Shown here: positions 23,368 to 25,717 of the stretch, in pieces
How the letters are laid out: each line of letters begins with the position of its first letter
Numbering within the stretch: the stretch's first letter is position 1
Source of the DNA: Verrucomicrobiota bacterium
GTDB lineage: Bacteria > Verrucomicrobiota > Verrucomicrobiia > Chthoniobacterales > UBA10450
NCBI GenBank assembly: GCA_003218815.1
Contig: QHON01000019.1
Location: 1 to 25,717, forward strand
Reading direction: 5' to 3'
Length of the DNA: 25,717 nt
Notes under the pieces: generated by a model
Database searches by the model: none
What the model was told of the DNA's origin: nothing
Seen by the model: only the letters and a program-made list of their open reading frames with translations
Translations under genes and position numbers: made by a program

Positions 23368-24434
23368 AAGTTGCTCAAAAACGTCGCCAGTCGGGCAATC
23401 AGCGCGTGTCCAATTTACGCCAGCGACGACGTCAACAGCATGTGTTAGATGTTAAAGTCCGTTCCCGCAGAGCCACGCAGCATCGCGCTCGAAGGGTTCT
23501 GGCTGTCTTCTCCAGATTGGCGTTCTTGGCCGGGATCTGCGCTGCCATTTATATTGGGGTACGCGAAGGCGCGAGACGCTTTTTTTTCGAGAATCAGGAC
23601 TATCAGTTGCGCACAATCGAGCTGCAGACGGACGGTACTTTGCAGCGCGAGCAGATCTTGAAAGTGGCCGATCTGCACGAAGGTGAAAACATTTTCAGTA
23701 TGAACCTAGGGCGCGTGCGCGAGAGCCTGCAGCGGCTTCCACAAGTCGATGAGGTGGAGGTGGTACGCAAATTGCCAGGGGAGATCGACATTCGCGTGGT
23801 TGAGCGAAAGCCGGTTGCGTGGATCACAGGCGAAAAACAAGTTTCCGATCCATTTGTGTCAGATGCCGCTTTTCTTGTGGACGGGCGAGGTGTTTTGATG
23901 AAAGAAAAAAAGTTGTTGCCAGAATATTTGGGGTTGCCGCTCATTTCAGGATGCTCGAGCGAATTACTTGAGGCGGGGAAGGTCGTTGAATCGCCCGAAG
24001 CAAAAACAGCGCTGGAGTTGCTGCGTTTGAGTACACGCAGTTTTATGCAAATGCGCTTTCAGATCCGCGAGATTGATGTTTCCAAAAGTTATTGCCTGGT
24101 GGTGAGCGACAAAAACCACACGCGGGTCACGTTTGCGTTAAATGATCTCGAGGCACAATTGCAGCGTCTCGAGCAATTCCTTGTCTACTGTGATGATTCA
24201 AAGCAGGAACTCGAGACGGTGAATTTGCTTGTCCAGCGAAACATCCCCGTGACGTTCACGAAGCCGCCAGCCGCTGTCATCAATGACACGATTGAACCCC
24301 CTGTGGAACCGCGCATTTTGAAGGCAGTTCCAGTGCACCAGCCGGTAAAGACCGCTCCGTTGCCGGCGAAAGCGCCCACGAGTGTTACGCCGATCCCCCA
24401 AGCAGATCCAGTCTCGCGACCAAGAAAAGGCTAA
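23364..24434 (+). CDS. ftsQ: cell division protein FtsQ (POTRA domain)
   Basis: 356 residues from the ATG at 23364, which overlaps the ddl stop as ATGA; the frame is open 51 bases further upstream, but that start would lie inside ddl. Order: a long, very basic cytoplasmic N-terminus (1-44), a transmembrane helix (about 45-65), a POTRA domain (about 79-150: YQLRTIELQTDG then LPQVDEVEVVRKLPG and IRVVERKPVAWI), then the beta domain. FtsQ links FtsL/FtsB to the early divisome. The last ~60 residues are a Pro/Ala/Lys-rich tail not typical of FtsQ. Position between ddl and ftsA is the classical one. Confidence 0.92.
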   Translation: MKVAQKRRQSGNQRVSNLRQRRRQQHVLDVKVRSRRATQHRARRVLAVFSRLAFLAGICAAIYIGVREGARRFFFENQDYQLRTIELQTDGTLQREQILKVADLHEGENIFSMNLGRVRESLQRLPQVDEVEVVRKLPGEIDIRVVERKPVAWITGEKQVSDPFVSDAAFLVDGRGVLMKEKKLLPEYLGLPLISGCSSELLEAGKVVESPEAKTALELLRLSTRSFMQMRFQIREIDVSKSYCLVVSDKNHTRVTFALNDLEAQLQRLEQFLVYCDDSKQELETVNLLVQRNIPVTFTKPPAAVINDTIEPPVEPRILKAVPVHQPVKTAPLPAKAPTSVTPIPQADPVSRPRKG

Positions 24435-24437
24435 ACG

Positions 24438-25646
24438 ATGGCAAGCAGCAATTTGATGATTGGCCTTGAGATTGGAACCTCGAAAATTTGCGTGGTCGTC
24501 GGTGAAGGACGTCCCGATGGCGCGATCAAAATCCTCGGTGTCGGCCAGACGCCGTCGCGTGGCGTGCGTAAAGGCGAGATCGTTGATTTTGAAACGGCGA
24601 TGAAGTGTGTCCACGAAGCGGTAGTCGATGCCGAGCAAAAAAGCGACGTAATGATTCGAAGCGTCTACGTCGCAGTCGCTGGGTCGCACCTTCAAAGCTT
24701 TAATAACCGCGGCTGTGTGATGCTCCCCGAAGACCGCGATGAGATTGATGAACAGGATATCGAGGATGTAAAAATCAGCGCGCGCGAGGTGAGTATCCCT
24801 GCCCAAAATGCCTTTCTCCATTCTATCATCCAGCATTACCATGTCGAAGGGCAAGACGGCGTCCTTAATCCGATCGGAATGCTTGGGCAAAAATTGGAGG
24901 CCGATTTTCATATCATCCACGGCGTGCGTACTCGCATTCAGAACACTATCCGGTGCGTGAAAGAATTGCCGCTCGACGTCGAGGACGTGGTTTTCGGCGC
25001 GCTTGCTTCTGCGCAGGTGGTCCTGACGCCGCACCAAAAAGATCTCGGCGCTCTGGTGATCGATATTGGCGGCGGCACGAGCGACTACATTTTATACGCC
25101 GATGGCGTGGTCAAGCAAAGCGGGTGCCTCGCAGTGGGCGGCGACCATATCACAAATGACATTTCGATGGGGCTGCGCATTCCAATGGCTCGCGCTGAAA
25201 AGTTAAAAATCGAGGAGGGCAGCTGCGTTCTAGGAAATTGTCTTCCCGGCGAAACAATTTTGTTAAAGGACGATTCCGGTTTTGCCGGGAAAGAGATTGA
25301 GCGCGAAACGTTAAACACGATCATTCACTTGCGATTGCAGGAGAATCTTGAACTTCTCAAACGCAGACTCGAAGAAGAACCATTCATTAATTACCTCGGT
25401 GCCGGCATTTTCATTACGGGTGGATGCAGCCTTCTCAACGGTATCGATCATCTCGCGCAAGAAATTTTCGAAATGCCCGCACACGTAGCGCACGCGCAAA
25501 CGGCATCGGGACTGACGTCCGCGGTGGAAAACCCGCAATTTTCGACCGCGATCGGTTTGATCAAATATGCGCAAGCGGTGCAAACAGATCGGCCGCGGCG
25601 GAGGTTTGGACGAATCTTCGGCAAACTCTTTAGCGGAATGAGATAG
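24438..25646 (+). CDS. ftsA: cell division protein FtsA (actin-like membrane anchor of FtsZ)
   Basis: 402-residue actin-fold ATPase that tethers FtsZ to the membrane and recruits later divisome proteins. Phosphate-1 loop GLEIGTSK (9-16), phosphate-2 loop DIGGGTSD (209-216) and adenosine motif TGGCSLLNG (327-335) are intact. The C-terminal RRRFGRIFGKLFSG forms the amphipathic membrane-targeting helix. AAAAGG lies 8 bases before ATG. It starts three bases after ftsQ and precedes the probable ftsZ by 32 bases. Confidence 0.96.
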   Translation: MASSNLMIGLEIGTSKICVVVGEGRPDGAIKILGVGQTPSRGVRKGEIVDFETAMKCVHEAVVDAEQKSDVMIRSVYVAVAGSHLQSFNNRGCVMLPEDRDEIDEQDIEDVKISAREVSIPAQNAFLHSIIQHYHVEGQDGVLNPIGMLGQKLEADFHIIHGVRTRIQNTIRCVKELPLDVEDVVFGALASAQVVLTPHQKDLGALVIDIGGGTSDYILYADGVVKQSGCLAVGGDHITNDISMGLRIPMARAEKLKIEEGSCVLGNCLPGETILLKDDSGFAGKEIERETLNTIIHLRLQENLELLKRRLEEEPFINYLGAGIFITGGCSLLNGIDHLAQEIFEMPAHVAHAQTASGLTSAVENPQFSTAIGLIKYAQAVQTDRPRRRFGRIFGKLFSGMR

Positions 25647-25678
25647 AAACCGACAATAAATAACAACGAAGCGACCAA

Positions 25679-25717
25679 ATGATTCAGCTCAGCAAAAACT
25701 ACAGTTTGCCCGAACGG
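25679..25717 (+). CDS. start of a probable ftsZ (partial at right edge)
   Basis: An ATG at 25679 opens a frame of 13 codons (MIQLSKNYSLPER) that runs off the window. A weak GAAG lies seven bases upstream. Position directly after ftsA makes ftsZ, the tubulin-like division GTPase, the expected gene. The 13 residues contain no diagnostic motif, so identity rests on gene order. Confidence 0.55.
   Translation, partial: MIQLSKNYSLPER

Noticed and set aside
1..25717. Mobile elements, CRISPR arrays, toxin-antitoxin, phage or defence genes
   Set aside because: I looked for transposase or integrase motifs, terminal inverted repeats and regularly spaced repeats; the only regular array is the four-unit MraZ operator.

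Overview
The window is a compact, mostly housekeeping stretch from a Gram-negative bacterium with meso-diaminopimelate peptidoglycan. The best guess is a member of the Verrucomicrobiota, Chthoniobacterales-like. Reasons: a complete mraZ-to-ftsZ division and cell-wall (dcw) cluster; a MurC-MurB fusion with a separate Ddl; a LysM membrane protein set between murD and ftsW; an ExbB/ExbD/TonB-type operon (outer membrane present); and moderately high GC. The phylum call is inference from gene order and fusions, since no rRNA is present.

Left flank (1-2800). A possible gene tail reads rightward off the left edge and converges on gnd (6-phosphogluconate dehydrogenase, minus strand), with a strong hairpin between them. 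Diverging from gnd are moaE (molybdopterin synthase large subunit) and pgsA (phosphatidylglycerophosphate synthase), overlapping by ATGA. A tRNA-Gly(TCC) on the minus strand touches the pgsA stop codon.

Middle (2965-8222, all minus strand). In transcription order: a small secreted protein with YD-like motifs; an exbB-exbD-tonB-like trio; a short membrane protein with a zinc ribbon; guaB3 (a CBS-less IMP-dehydrogenase relative); and fabF. From exbD to guaB3 the genes overlap or abut, so that part is very probably one operon.

Right part (8278-25717, all plus strand). The dcw operon runs mraZ, rsmH, ftsL, ftsI, murE, murF, mraY, murD, LysM protein, ftsW, murG, murC-murB, ddl, ftsQ, ftsA and the first codons of a probable ftsZ. 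Most junctions are ATGA overlaps, so the genes are translationally coupled. Together they make UDP-MurNAc-pentapeptide, lipid I and lipid II, and the septal machinery (FtsW/FtsI synthase, FtsQ/FtsL, FtsA/FtsZ). Four 10-bp-spaced AAGTGG-type repeats directly before and across the mraZ start codon form a textbook MraZ operator.

The main anomaly is murG. Its two halves lie in different frames, and the conserved inter-domain segment is missing at the junction, which fits a small deletion of 3n+1 bases (real, or an assembly error). I found no mobile element, CRISPR array, defence system or phage gene. The less described items are the zinc-ribbon membrane protein, the LysM protein inside the dcw operon, the YD-like secreted protein, and guaB3 in an Exb/TonB operon.
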